This document shows positions 1-14,100 of a stretch of DNA of 64,000 nt, piece by piece (position 1 is the stretch's first letter; each line of letters begins with the position of its first letter). The notes beneath the pieces were generated by a model. The model was not told the DNA's origin. It ran no database searches and was given only the letters and a program-made list of their open reading frames with translations. Made by a program: the position numbers and the translations under genes. This DNA comes from Owenia fusiformis (Eukaryota > Annelida > Polychaeta > Sabellida > Oweniidae). The DNA is taken from contig CAIIXF020000005.1 of the NCBI GenBank assembly GCA_903813345.2, positions 28,525,375-28,589,374 of the forward strand, given 5' to 3'.

Positions 1-344
1 TTACAAAATTAATACCAAATGAAAACTGTTTCGACAGAATATACAGTTCCATCCGACTAATTTCAAATAAAATTTTTAAAAACTAACAAGACCAAATACT
101 TTCCGAATATTTGGTTTCCACACTTACTACACATAAAATATGTTAAATCTCTGTTTACATAACAAATATCTACAAACCCATACACAATACATTCATTTGC
201 ACGTTTTGATAAAATATTTCACACAAAACATCCATAATTATCAAATGTAAATCTTCCCCTCCCCAAAATAAAAGTCACACTTAAAAACCTTCTTTGATAA
301 TTATTTATGTTTTCTGCAACTTGAATATATGCGATATTTCTCTA

Positions 345-375
345 CTGTCTGCTAGAAATGATGCATTATGGGAAA
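345..375 (+). promoter_or_regulatory. dispersed GTCTGC-N7-GATGCATTATGGG motif, copy 1
   Basis: GTCTGCT starts at 347 and GATGCATTATGGG at 360, an offset of 13. It is followed by aaatat, as in copy 2. The reverse complement TTCCCATAATGCATCA fits the Staf/ZNF143 consensus. Function is inferred, not shown. Confidence 0.5.
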
Positions 376-831
376 TATGAGATGAACTGAATGCAACACA
401 ATGAATCAGTCCACTTTACCCTTAGCCCCCTAAGTAAAAGTAGACTGATCCAATTTAAAGCAAACAGAAAATATTTCACTGATATATGATTGAAATGAAA
501 ACCAAAAGCTACAGTAATATATTACTCAGTTTACATTCCATAAATGATATTCAGTTTACATTCCATGCATGATACCGCTTAGGTACAACAATATACTTGA
601 CTGGGTTAACATAATTTCCAAAGAAACACCCATATTTAAGTTACTATGGTGATTGATTAAATTATAACTAGAAAAGATATTTCATATTTCCTGATATTAC
701 CTGTGAGGTATATTTCTACAAAGCTAGTAAAACAAAGAACATTTGACAGATTCATTCAGATTACTCATTTTACAATGTTCTAAAATGAAACTTAGAGATA
801 CATTTTGTTATTTCCCTTGTTTCACATTGTT

Positions 832-866
832 CAACGTCTGCTAATGCTGATGCATTATGGTAAATA
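832..866 (+). promoter_or_regulatory. dispersed GTCTGC-N7-GATGCATTATGG motif, copy 2
   Basis: GTCTGCT starts at 836 and GATGCATTATGG at 849, an offset of 13. It is preceded by caac and followed by taaatat. The last G of the core is T in this copy. Confidence 0.5.
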
Positions 867-2034
867 TTTGTTGTTATTACTTATTTTGTACAAATGAGAA
901 AACTGTTCAATTCTGAAATAAGAATTCCAGGACAGACCAGTGGTCTCATTTTGATCATTTCAACACTGCACTAAAATATGTTTTACTGCATAATAAACAT
1001 GAATAGACCACACATCTTACTACAGTACATGTATTTAAATAGTATTCACTATAAAGCATTCCAATGCATCAATTCAACCACCTACACAAATTCTCAAATT
1101 CACACCATTACACTGTCCAACAAGAACATCATATGCTCTATACTAGATTGGGTAATGACATCACGGAGGAGATGTAGTCTTCCTAATGGAAAAGTATAGC
1201 CCTAATCCATAATAGGTCCAGAAAATCTACATTGATCTAAGATAACATCCACAACATTCAGGAATAAAAGCAAGGGGTAGCAAATAGATATCTTGTTGCA
1301 ACAGGTCATGAAAGTGTAACTGAATATGAAATCACTGAAATATGAAGTTCTAGCCTAATGAAAAGCCTGGATATTCCTATTAGAGGAGCATAAATACAAT
1401 ATTTTACATATAGACAGTAGCCCAACTAGTCTATAAGTTTTGAGATCAGATACATTTAGACTTCACTTTGAAGTAATATAAGTATTTCGGCTCTGTTCAT
1501 TACATCTTTGTTTGAAATAATCAAACATATATTTCAATTGTTTGAAATTCCGTCCAAATTCACACTTCTACATCCATAGCAGCCCATTTAATGTTGTATA
1601 ATCACATCCAAAATGTGAACATTCTAAACCAATTTCGACGCAGTCTTTAAGAATCTTCGTAAAGATTCCCGATCATTGTATTGCATTGTTGCAGTCAGTG
1701 ATACTCCATGTGTATATTTCTGAACTGAATAGCTGTTCTCCACATATTGTCCAAATATGTGACTATGTCACTTTAATAGTCATATTATCTTGTTCCATAA
1801 ATAGTTGATCACAGATCTTGACTAGTTTGAATCAAACAGAGCTAGGATAGCTTATTACTTTACCACCACAAAGAAAGCTATCACTAACAATACTGAGCTA
1901 GCTGCTGTTTAGTATTCATGTTTTTCATCCGAGAGATAAAAAGTCGTTTAAGTCATATAGCACGTGTTGCTCATGCTCATACTGTTGAAGTATTTAGCTC
2001 ATTCTAGAGCTAGCAACTGATATGAATATCTGGT

Positions 2035-2112
2035 TTAGTATTCGAGAGGAGGCTCAGTGTTCATCAAGACAGCCACAGAGTCTTTTACAGCATGGTAGAT
2101 GATATTCTTCAC
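2035..2112 (-). CDS. KDM3: KDM3 exon S, last coding exon with stop
   Basis: Exon S encodes residues 2738-2762 and a TAA at 2035-2037. The acceptor is ttccag. [20 protein letters not shown] matches the family ending VKNILYHAVK.MV..L. The stop falls where family members also end, so the C terminus is complete. Confidence 0.95.
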   Translation of the reverse strand: MKNIIYHAVKDSVAVLMNTEPPLEY

Positions 2113-5100
2113 CTGGAACATTTCAAAAATAAGGGTCAATATATATCTTGTTGATTAATTCAATAAAATGTTCTCTCATCAGATCAAACTTGAAGTGCTC
2201 AAGTATAAACAGCAGCAAACCAAATTTATACATATTCACAAAAAATCTTGTTCCATTTTGCTTGGTTTAACAACATAGACATCTACAGGGTGGTCAAAAA
2301 AATGGGACACTCGTATTTCAAAAATAAATTAGCTTTTCTTGATGAAAACATGTCATATTATATACAAGTGGATAGGGAATTTACTAATCTTTAATTTGGT
2401 AGATCATAAATTCAAATTTATTATAATGTCTGTCAACCAGCATCCATAATATAAATTATGTAATTTTCGTTTCTAAACAGGTTTTCCAAAACTTGCAAAA
2501 ATCAAGTTTTTTGTCAACTTGATTTACATAAACAGACACTCAATATGTTCACCATTTTGATCAATTGTAGCCCTCAATTTTGGCTTAAACTGGTCAATAG
2601 CATCATTGACATGCTGTTGAGACAATCAATTCCACTTCCTAACAATTCTTTCCTTAATAAGGGACTGAGAATCAATTCAATTTTCAAACCCTGAATACCA
2701 TGTACATCAAAAATTATTCTTTTGACCGACTTCGACCAATTCCTTCTACTGTTACCACCATTGGGCATATGGAGTTAAGGGAAACAGGGATTTGATAAGA
2801 GTCTTGGCACAAAAAATGTGTATGTCCCCCTTACCTGTAGCTTATCCTCATGATTACTGTGTGTATCAGAGAGATACCTGAACTCCTGGGTCAGTTGGAA
2901 GCAGTGGTTCAGATTCTCTGGGGAGACAAAGTCCTCAGCAACCTTGATACAGCTATGCAGGTTGTGCACCTAAGATAGAAACATCATGCTGTTAAAGTAT
3001 GTCAACTTAATGATAAAGATAGCAAATTAAAAATCTTTTTAAAAAATACGTTTTTTCTAAATACCTAAAGTAACTTATAGTGAGAGATTTGTGACAATAT
3101 TCTACAAGAATGGAATGTACATTCATTATTTAATAGAATACTCTCTAATACCCCAGAATGATGACTTTATTTTGAGTGGTTGACAAGTAGAATGCTACAT
3201 ACCTGATGAGGTGAACCTGCTGGGATAAACACAGCATCTCCCAGACATTGTACGATAGTATACCCCTGGACCCCATACTCTCTGTACAGTCTATCACGTA
3301 GGAACTTATCAAGGTACCAGCTCTGGTCATGTATGGGATCGTGATCTGGCTCGATCTCCTCTCCACGTTCTTTGGCAACTTTATTGAGAAGATCTCTGAT
3401 CTGATCAGCATCCTGGGCATCATAGATCTGCCATAGGGCACCAGGTTTTTCTTTGGCTTCACGGATCCTCCGTCTTGTGAAACTGTCAACACCAGCCTCC
3501 TCGATGACTTTATTGACAATTTCTACATGGTCCACGATGTCATCTTGGGGAATTCCAACATAGACCATAACATTGACGGCATCGGAGACATCAAGATGGA
3601 GGTTGGTTGTTCCATCAGCTGCATTCTGGGCCATACCTGAAGTTACCAAAAAGTCCTTTACATATCATGCATGTAAAATGGTGAAAAATACAATGAAAAT
3701 ACACTTCTGCAGTTTTTTCTGCCTTGTTAGTCAATTCAATCAACAACTCCTTTGCTAACAAAACAACCAAGTATCTTATATTCATTCATACATTTCGGGG
3801 GCCTTTTCATTGGATGGATTACATAAAGGGCATTTGCTTGGTGAATTTACAACACCTTGGTGCAACTGCTTTAAAATCATTGTGAAAAGATATGTCCTAA
3901 TCAAACCCCAAAAACTCACCATAAGCATTATACATCTTTGGTCCAAGATCTGGCCTGACAAAGAAATCTGGGAGACAAGAGGCAAGATTTAATCGTCCAG
4001 TTCTATGGGTGTACTCGGGTAATGGAAGAGCCTGCATGAGATCCTTGAATCTTTGAGGGAGCATCTCTGCAAAATCTTCAGTAGGTGGCCAGTCTTTCAG
4101 TTTCAGCAACATTGGATCTTCATCATCATCAGTCAAACGTTCTGTAACCATAGCAATGAATATTTATATGTTATAGTAGTGTAGTTTATTAAAGGTATCA
4201 CACAGACAATATTAAAAAGCTGGGATTGCATGCCCAGCTATTCCGGGTCTATGAGCTTTATATATAACCATTGAAATACAATATTCACTAATCATTCCTC
4301 TCACAAATGAACAATAAGTTATATTATATGAATCGAAATACACATTGCAACCAAAGTAGATACATGTTAAAAGATGAATTCACAAAATTTATCTCACAAA
4401 AAACTTAATAAGATAACTATTATTTTGTAATATATACTTACGTTGCATCGACTCGAAGCCATCCCAGAATTCTTTCATGTCATGACCCATGATGACAACA
4501 CCGGTTTTACAGTTGACGACATCATTCTCAATATGTCCAAATTGTTCCGAGAAAGCAGTCGGGTTCCAAAGTTCTCTGTTCATCTGTTGGTGCACTGCGG
4601 AGCACAATACTGGCTGCCCTTTACGCCATTGTTGCTGGAAAAGTTTGAAGTTTCCTGGGTGTTTTGGGTCATGTAGACGTAGTAGCCTGCCCTCACATAG
4701 CCAGGAGTGGGGCACATCAGGGTATAGGACGGTAGTTTCCGTAAGAGTGTAGGCTTGTATGGGGTGGCTTCGACCGGCTAGAGCATGGTGGCCATTCTTG
4801 GGGATGTAATGTAAAAGTTTAGGGGGCTGGTATACCAGGGCATTGTCCTTTGGCAGGTTTTGCTCAACAACAGTCTTGATGATGTCATTGAAGGTATTAC
4901 TGAATGACTTAGTTTTAGGGTGGTTACCAGAGTGAGTTGTGTTATCACCATTTGTCTTAACTTTGAACGCTTGCTTTGTGAGAAGATCTCTCAAAGTTGA
5001 AGTATTCCGTTCTTCTTCTGTTAACCCCTCGGCATCAAGCATAGCATTCACTTGAGCAAGGTTAGCATTTTGAGTTTGATATTCCTCCTTCTTTTTATAA

Positions 5101-8100
5101 AGTACTTTCTTCGCTTCACCCCAGCCTAATTTCTCAGCCCGACCTTTTTCAATAGAGTCCATAGATGCAACATCAGCCAATAAACTCAATGGTGATGGGG
5201 CATTAGGGTTGTATTCACCGAGGTTCGACTTGGATGAATAGCCAGCAAAGCTGTTGTTAAGGGGTCCATTAGGGGATGATTTGACATCATTAGAAAAGGT
5301 CTCAGAGAATGATGAACTTAGTTTCTTGTGATCATCAGAGTTTCCATTTACTAGCTTTCCCTCCTTCTGGCTACAGTGGTTTACTGCATTTAGTAATTGC
5401 TGAAAGAACACATTCAGAAATTTGAACGTCTGCCAATGATGATGCATTATGGGAGAAGTTTTATGTGTCACAGAAAACAATGAAAATTCTTAGCCACATT
5501 AACTGGATACTTGTAAATAATGTTGAAAATCAAAATCTAAATTGAGAGTTATCACTATTGAACATGAAGCGAACAAAGAATATAGTTTCAATTAAATAAT
5601 TGCACTCGAAAAAACTCTAGGCATATGTATGTTACATACCTGGCTGACTCCATTCTTTAGTGGTAACGAATCATCCTTGTTCTTCCCACATGGACAGTTG
5701 GCCTTGATGTTCCATTTATCACGCACATTATGTATCATCTCTCCAACCTCCCATAATGCTGAAGAAAAAATGACAACATGAATTTCCAGAAACACTCGAA
5801 GCCCATGGGAAACATCCTCCTGGTCGCCATTTTGAATGAAGAATCATGGGTAATATTTCCCTGCTTCTGAAATTTTGAAAACATAAGTGTAAATAAATTA
5901 TTAACAAGAAGGTTTTGCACATGCATGATGAACAGACATACTAACAATCAACCCCAAACAATTAGTAATTCAGAATATTAACCCAGAAAGAATTTGAAAA
6001 CCATTCCAGTAAGCTAATATGATGTAAGCAATCACAGGAAATTGAAATGAGATTTCTGCCACAATGAGAAGATAAATGAAAATTGGTTTGAATATGTTAC
6101 TATGACAATACTGAGTAACTCTATGCCACTACACTACCATTATAAATAATAATACTTATGAACTAAACTGCAATATAGTTCTTGCCGTTATGGTTATTTC
6201 TAATTAAATAATGTACATTAACTAAATATGAACAAGATTCTGAACTGTTTTGCAGCTTATGTAAAGACAACGTGAAATGAACTTAGTGCTTTTATCCAAT
6301 TTACTTATCGTTCTATGTATAGCACATAATAGTTCATGCATGAAACAAAGAGGCTTTCCATTTCACCATACATACATGTAAGTCTTGCATCTTGCTCTTG
6401 TACCCCCATGCTTTCTCTCTAGTACTGTATTAAAAATGAAATAAATATAGGGGTCGGATGCAAGACTACTGTACATGTCCATGACATCAAATTGGTTCAT
6501 GACAGTGCAGTCAGGAGACTAAGTATTGAAATATAACTTAGAATATGAGAAATAGAAGGCCTCTTATAGACAAAAAGGATAAAATGAAAAGAATTTTCAA
6601 GCAAACATGCACATGCCAGCATCATTAGCAGATATCAAAAGTTGAACTGATTAGTTTGAGTGATTAGTGATTAAATATTCATTAAAATATCCCTTGCAAA
6701 TGTTTCTAGTATTTGTAACAAAGATAAATTTTGCAAGGTTTAACATGTTATGGTAACTCCAAATTCTAACATTCATTACACACATACTTAACATACAAAG
6801 CTTACATATGAAGTTGCGCCAAACACCATTGGAACATTCTCAAACAATATGGCTGGCTGATAAACACATCCATGTTAAAACCTCCATGGTGTTTAGGGCA
6901 ACACGTGGTGCAAATCCCTCACACAGACAAATCAGAATTTACAAAATCATCACACAAACTTGAAAATATGAGAATTGACCATATTTAGTCATGAGCTAAG
7001 AAAATATATATATACTGTATATTACAAGACATGAGTGCGAAAGTCAGTCTAATCAATGTTTGTGTTTATGACGATGATGTATAAAATCTGAGATTTCTGC
7101 GTGAGACAATAGAACTGGTAGCTAGTTGATCATGATGTACACTGGATTGTTTACCTTTCTCCCATAGCTGATTGCACCAAGGGATCAACCTTTGAAATAC
7201 TCCCCTATAATGTGGGGACAGAGTACCTCGTGTTAAGTACAGCAGTTGCATTAACAACATATTCACTTTTTTGAAAATGGATTCAGCCTTATTCAATGGA
7301 TATCAAGGATTGCTGCTGTCCCCACATTTACGGGGAACTTTGAAAGGATATTCTACTGCTTTCATATGGTACTCAATGGGATAAAGTATATATAGTGAAC
7401 TGAAACCAATGAGAACATCAGTATGTTTGTAAATAGACAATCATACTTTGGCCTGCTATTTTATTGCACTGCAGTATGGGAATACCCTTTCATTGTCATG
7501 CTTGGGATTTGACTTTTCCCTTCCTGATGTTTTGGTTGCCATAGCAGCGTATCATTTTATGATTTGAGCAATTCGCAAATTATATGAGTGCCACATGTCA
7601 TAACTACATATTGTATGGCACTCATAATAATTTGCTAGGGGAAATCCCAAGGTCATTAACTTCCCAGGCTAGACTAATCAATCAATCCACTGTACCATCA
7701 TGCCGCCCAACTTACTATGCCCGGGAGTTATCTGGGTCAGGCGTAATTTCGACAATTTGTGCGGCTCCTCAGTTTCGGTACATCTGAACCATTTATGGTC
7801 GAATTTTTGATGACGATTTACTACCGCACCTAATATATGTACAAAGCATGTAAGATAACCTCAATCCATACTACAAAGGTTAAACATTCACATACAATAC
7901 ACAAATATTGAGAAAACCAAATTATGAGTTACGAACGGTCTGTCATAACTGTATTCATAATTTAGTAACCAATTTTGTATTGCTTATGCAGCCAAAAAAG
8001 CCAGCTATCAATGAATATCCAAGAATTTCCTCTGAAAATGTCGAACTAAGCATTCATTAGCATTTGTGGAACATATGTGAAATGTGAGCATTGATTGATG

Positions 8101-11100
8101 TTATAGCTAATGGTATTGGTATCAAATAGAAGGATTTCATTCTAGCATATATGTTTATACTCCAGTGTTAATAAATAGATGTCCTAACAAGCTGGCCTTA
8201 TTTGTCTGCAATTATTAGACATATTGATGAGCAATGAAAAACTGAGATTAAATCGCACTTAATTGGTCCATGAGTCTAAACATGAATAAATGATAACATG
8301 TGGATAATTTCTGTAGTAATGGACCAATTAAAGGAGAGAATCGCAACTTTCCTTCGCTTTATTCATCAGCCTTGTATATCTTACCATTTGAAGGTATAAT
8401 CTGTGTGAGCATAAGTTTGTCTGGTTTATGTGACTGTCGGTTTGCAGAGCAGTTTATCCAATGACGGCCTTCTTGTTCGCCATCAGAGTCGCCTGGAACA
8501 TTCACCATACATGTTTCAAAATTATGAGGGGAGGGGATTCTCCCGTAGCCTGGGAGATCTGTATAGCTGTAGGGAGAACAAGGTTAGTATGTGCTAGCCC
8601 CTCATAGCTTTGATCTCATGTACCGGAATGGAAGAAAGCTGCTCCTGCCTCCTGGTTTAGGTTGGTATATCTTACAACCCAGACAAACCCTACCTGTTTT
8701 CGATTTTGATTATTCAATAATGCAAATGGATCATGTTAAACAATTGAATATAAAATGAACTGATTTTACAAAAAAAATTAAATGATCAAATATCCATTTA
8801 TCTTAAATATGCAATTGTTGATATGATTTCAGATATTAGTAATACTTTCGATTCAAAATTTATTGAAAAATAGCAGAGATCTTAATAGTTAACCAATGGT
8901 ATGACAATGAAAAATAAACTGATTACGAACACTATACACATGATAATACTATAACTCATTCATATGATTAATAAGCTATGACAGCTCTTCAATATATCAG
9001 TTTTGGGTCAGGTCAATATTCAGATTTCCATAAAATAAAGAAAATCATTTTCAATGGATGTGGTTGCTATTGTCTATTTTTTTTTAATTTTCAAATTCTA
9101 TAATTTTTTCAAAACAAGTATGTGAGTTTTTAATAACTAAAAAGTATTGAATTTGATACCTTTGTCAATTTAAAGCGACATCAATGAACTGGTATCCCTT
9201 GCATCATTACTTACTAATCACCATGAATATGGAATATACTTCAAATAATACAACACATAATAAAGAAAACTTTCATACCTTCCTCATCAGAGTCTTGCTC
9301 TATCTCAGCTATGCTTCGAGCTTTGTTGCGGTAGCAGTCTAAACAGGCTACAAATCCACACTTATGGCACACCCAGTGCATGTTAAATAATGTCGTGTCA
9401 CAAACATCACACATTTCCCGGACACCCTGTACTGCACGTTTCCATGCTATTTTACCTAAAACAAGAATTGGCTCATGACTGAATGATGGAACAACTTTTT
9501 CTATTTAAATATTATTTCTTTACAATTCAATGCATATTCAGTCTCCCAAGGGGTGTCTAATAAGTGGGATAACTGATACTGAACCAATTAGTTGAAATTC
9601 AGTAAACCTTGTCACATATGCTTGATATGTCTATTTATGCGACTACATTTATGAATGAGCTTTAAACAATCCAATAATTAAATTGCCAGATTGAATAATG
9701 AATATACTGTTTATTGTTCATCGGCTGTAACATAAAACTACACATAAAACTTGATTAAACTAAGAAAGCTCAGCTGTTTAACGTACATTCTGTTTCCGTT
9801 GACAGTGCCTCTTTCTCTTGCTCAACCAGCTTGCAGAAACGATCTCCAACATTCATGATGATGTACAACGATGTCTCTACATCCAGTGTTGTAGAGGTCA
9901 TGTTAATTCGAGGCATCCAAAGATCAATATCATCGATTTCTGCATCGGTCGGTTCGGAGAATCCCGCAATCGTCAAATAGCCTTTGTTACTGTAGCGCAA
10001 CCTATTGGGAATAAAACACAATTAATAACAACCAGTCTCATTTTACTAATGATACTTCTACATTGATTTGTTTTAAACTAGGAATAGCTTTTGTCAAATA
10101 AAACATGAATATGTAAATTAAAAATAACCTTTGGGAATGCATCTATGGGTGATAAAAAGGGAAATTGAATTCCCTTATCAAGTACAAAAAATTTCCTCCA
10201 CATAAAATATTTCATTTTACTTGTACTAAAGGGTTTAATGGAGACTAACTTTCATCATATATCACCATAACAAAGGTTACGATGCTCCTATAGCTTGAGA
10301 GCTTGGAATGATAAATTAACTCTTGGTTTAGAGCCAAGTAAAGGTCATACTAAATCACTTCTAAAATGCAGCAAGTCCTTTCACAGAAAAATATCTTCAA
10401 AAACCTACATTAACAAAGGCCAGAAGTTATTAATACCAGCGTCATCAATTTTAAATTCTTTGGAGGCTTTTTCATGAAGATAATAAAAACACAGGATTTA
10501 GTTTTAAATTTGTTATTCAGAATTATTGCTTTTTATCAAAGAAGTATTTATCTTGAAACCTACTTTAATAAATCAACCATAATTGTTCTCTGTGTTGTGT
10601 GTCAGTATTTAGGACTTTAGGTTCATATTATCCAGAAAAAATGGAAGAAGCTATCATAGAGAAAAAAAATGTCTAAATAAATGCATAAAACGTGAGAATC
10701 AGGCTAATCCCTTAGTATGACAACTTGAATTTACCTCCTAAATGCATAAAATCGGCAGAATATGCTTGTATTGGCAACCTTCTTACTCTTCGCCTGGGGA
10801 GTGAGTTTACATTCTCGACACTTCATTAGCCGAGGTGTAACTTCTGTGCATGGGCCATCCTGAAGGAATGGTTCCTGAGTTTTCTTTAGTTTGGCAATTG
10901 ATTCACGAACAAGTGGTTTATTGTAGGACGCAACTGAAAATTTGAGCACATAAGAATCAGATTTTATCATTTAAAGAGCTTATTATTCAACTATTAAGTT
11001 GAAGGATATGAAAAGTAATGGAAATAAAGCACTAGATGAAGTTTTAGAAATCGTCTAAAAAGTAATGCAGGGAAATCTTTTCTCATTAACATGGAGTAAA

Positions 11101-14100
11101 TGTCCATTTATGCAAAATTATCAGTATTAAGTTACAAGGATGTTAATATTCAAAAATGGTAACTTACTGCTATTTTGACTGCTGTAGTAATTAGCAGGAT
11201 CTATCTTCTCTCTTTCTCTATCCTGAACTTCTTTAATCAAGTCCTTCTTACTTTTGCGAGTCCCTCGTTTCTTTGACGATGTAGATGTAGTGGACTCCGC
11301 ATCACTATTGGCAGCTTGATTGGACTTTTCCTTTGACTTGACATCATTCACTATCAATCTTCCCTTCTCTTCATCGCTTTTACGATTTTTCACTTTTTCT
11401 TCAACAGAATCAGTGAACTCTTTCTTGACCTCATTAGGGCAGTCACATGGCTTAGGCTTATTACAGTCTCTACAGTCTAATTTCTGTTTCCGATTTTGCT
11501 GAGGACGTTTTTTCGTTGTCAAGGTTTCCTTTGAATCAGTCGATTTAGGTTTCTTCACATCTTTGTCTTTAGTTTTCCGTTGTTTGTGCTTCATCCTTCG
11601 CTTCAGATTCCCATCCATTCCTTGAGATTCCGATTCCGACGCAGATGACGTTGAATCCTCTGTTTGCAATGGCTGATAACTAGGAGGCTTAACGAGGGTG
11701 CTGATTGGTGATTTACTTCCACCATCTTTGGTAGGGGAGATGTAAGAGCAGTTGACAAAGCATTGTTTGGTTGTTTTCGGCTTCCCGCAGTCCTTATCGT
11801 CGCGGGAAGCCTCGCCTTCCCCCGACTGATCACCAGGGGGAGTTGTGTGATCTAGTTCACCAGTTGGTGTTATTTTATCTTCATCTGAATGCCGTTGCAG
11901 CCAGGCTTTTTTAAAGTTCTTATAGCTACCCGATTTATTAGGTGAAAAATCAGTATTATTTTTAATATGAGGCGGCGGACTAGGTGCGCTCAATGTATCA
12001 CTATCAGTGTCAATCATACCGTTAGCGACTCGATTTATAGTATCCATGATAGAAGATGATGAACTAGCTGACATATAGCCAGGTGTGTTTGACTGGGGTG
12101 GTCGATTTGTATTCATAGATGACACTGAGGATGCTGTTGTTGTGGTTGCTGGAGATGTAGTTGTTGGGGTAACACGACTGGTTGCCATGGACACAGATGT
12201 AGTTGGCTGGGTCACAGCAATATTTGGAGCCTGTTGAGGGCTTCCTTTATTCTGTTGTGGATTCCCTACATTTTGTTGGGGGATACCCAAAATTTTTGAT
12301 TTCCCTGCCCGTTTCAATGCATCCTGGTCTTGAAAGAATGCGGTCTGTACTGTATTTTCAACAAATGACCTAAAACTGTCCATAAAACCACTCGGACTGT
12401 TTGATGATTTACCCGTCGTCGCAGTCGCAGTTGCAGTTGTGCTACCACCTGTTGTGGAGCTTGGAATGTTTTGCCCCATAGGTCTGACAGATGCCACACC
12501 TGCTTCTGTTTTTATTTTTTTCTTAGGAATGACCTGCTCTGGAAGGCCATGCCTTGCTCTCTGTTTAGGGTCCATATTTGTAATATTGTTAGTATTTGAC
12601 ATGTTGCTTGGCTGAGAGTATCTAGGGTCTGGAGGGCTCTTATGTTCTTTAGGAGTAGCAGTGACCTTGGTGGTCTGTATAGGGGTACTTTGGCTGTACA
12701 TAGGATTAGGGGCCAATCCTTGCTGTATGAGGTTATATGAGTAGGAGGAGCTTGAGGCTGGTATAGAGACAGGGGGCGGAGCTATAGTTGATAAGAAGGA
12801 GGAGCTTGATGGTACAGAGACTGGGGGCTGTGCTATGTACTGTGATTTGTTCTCCTGCTTTACTACTTTGTTCCTGTGTGCTTCTATTGTCTGTCTCATT
12901 ACAGCTAACTGCTGGGGACTGCTTACTCTCAGAGGAGTATGTCCACTGGATGAGTGGCTAGATTTAGTGTCCATTGGCCTGAAGGCATGACTGGAGGTAG
13001 CTGTGTGGGCAGTGGGGCCTCCACTTGTCCTACTCACACTTGGTATAGACACTGGGGGCTTCTCCATCAATTGAGATATCACTGACCTATCATGATGCTG
13101 TTGGAATAACTTCGCCTGTGACTTCGGAGATAAGGAGCCCATCTGTTGCTGTATTCTACTATAGTCTATGGGACCTTTAACATCCTTTGATTTATTTTCA
13201 ACAATCACTGAACTCTGGTGATGTCGCCCATCCTTTATTAGTGGAGGTGGAGAAGTTAGTCCATGTTTTTTATCTGCTGATCCAGTCGAGCTAGAACTTA
13301 AAGTGGGGCTGGCTTTAGATTCTCTCGATTTCTCGTCGTGATCACGGTCGTACATGTGTGGTCGTAATTCCTGTTTGATGTATCCAGGGTAGCTTGCACC
13401 TGGTTGGTAGCCATACAAACTGAAGTAACCAGGTTCGTTCTTTACCCCTTGGGTGCTTCCTCCTCCCCCAGGGCTCTGGAAAGCTGACCCGGGTCTTGAA
13501 GGTTGTCCACCGAGGCTTGGCCCAGGGTAGTTATGGTATCCAGCTGCAAATGCTCCCTTGCTAGTGTCCATCATATACGCCTTCAGAATTGATTCCCGCT
13601 TCTGAGGATCACTGACATTACTAAGTTGATCTTGCAGAGCCTTCTCGTGTGCAAGTTGTACTTGTTTCAACTTCTGAGTGTGTTCATATTCCAGCCGTCT
13701 CCTGTCTTCACTCTGCTTGTGTAGGAGATCTTGGGCTCTGTCAGAGTATTCTCTAATTCCACCACTCTCCTGAAACATTTATACATATAGCTTGAAATAA
13801 TGAAACAATAATTAAACTGAACTGCTAAATAATTGGCCTAAATTATACATTAACAGCTTACTAAACATAACCAAATACAATATGCAAACTGGAGTTCAAC
13901 ATGATGCGATTAGCTCCATAACAATAATAAATATGACTACTGTATATAAATCACTTATATTGCTCAATACAAACATATAAACAGATAGCTTAATAAAACC
14001 ATTTGTATAGCTCATTATAAACACAATGCCCGCAAGATGGGGATATAAAAAGTGTTTAAAATACTACAATGGATATTAAAAATGATGAGTCATGATGAAC

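Larger units (their letters stand above)
1..2034 (-). other. KDM3 3' UTR and/or downstream sequence
   Basis: No coding potential beyond a chance 73-codon frame. Sequence directly below the stop should be 3' UTR on the minus strand. I saw no AATAAA there; an ATTAAA (plus-strand tttaat, 1587-1592) is a weak candidate poly(A) signal. Two copies of the dispersed GTCTGC/GATGCATTATGG motif lie at about 345-375 and 832-865. Confidence 0.6.

Noticed and set aside
1587-1592. ATTAAA as the KDM3 poly(A) signal
   Set aside because: A single weak hexamer in AT-rich DNA without a supporting downstream element; noted but not listed as a terminator.
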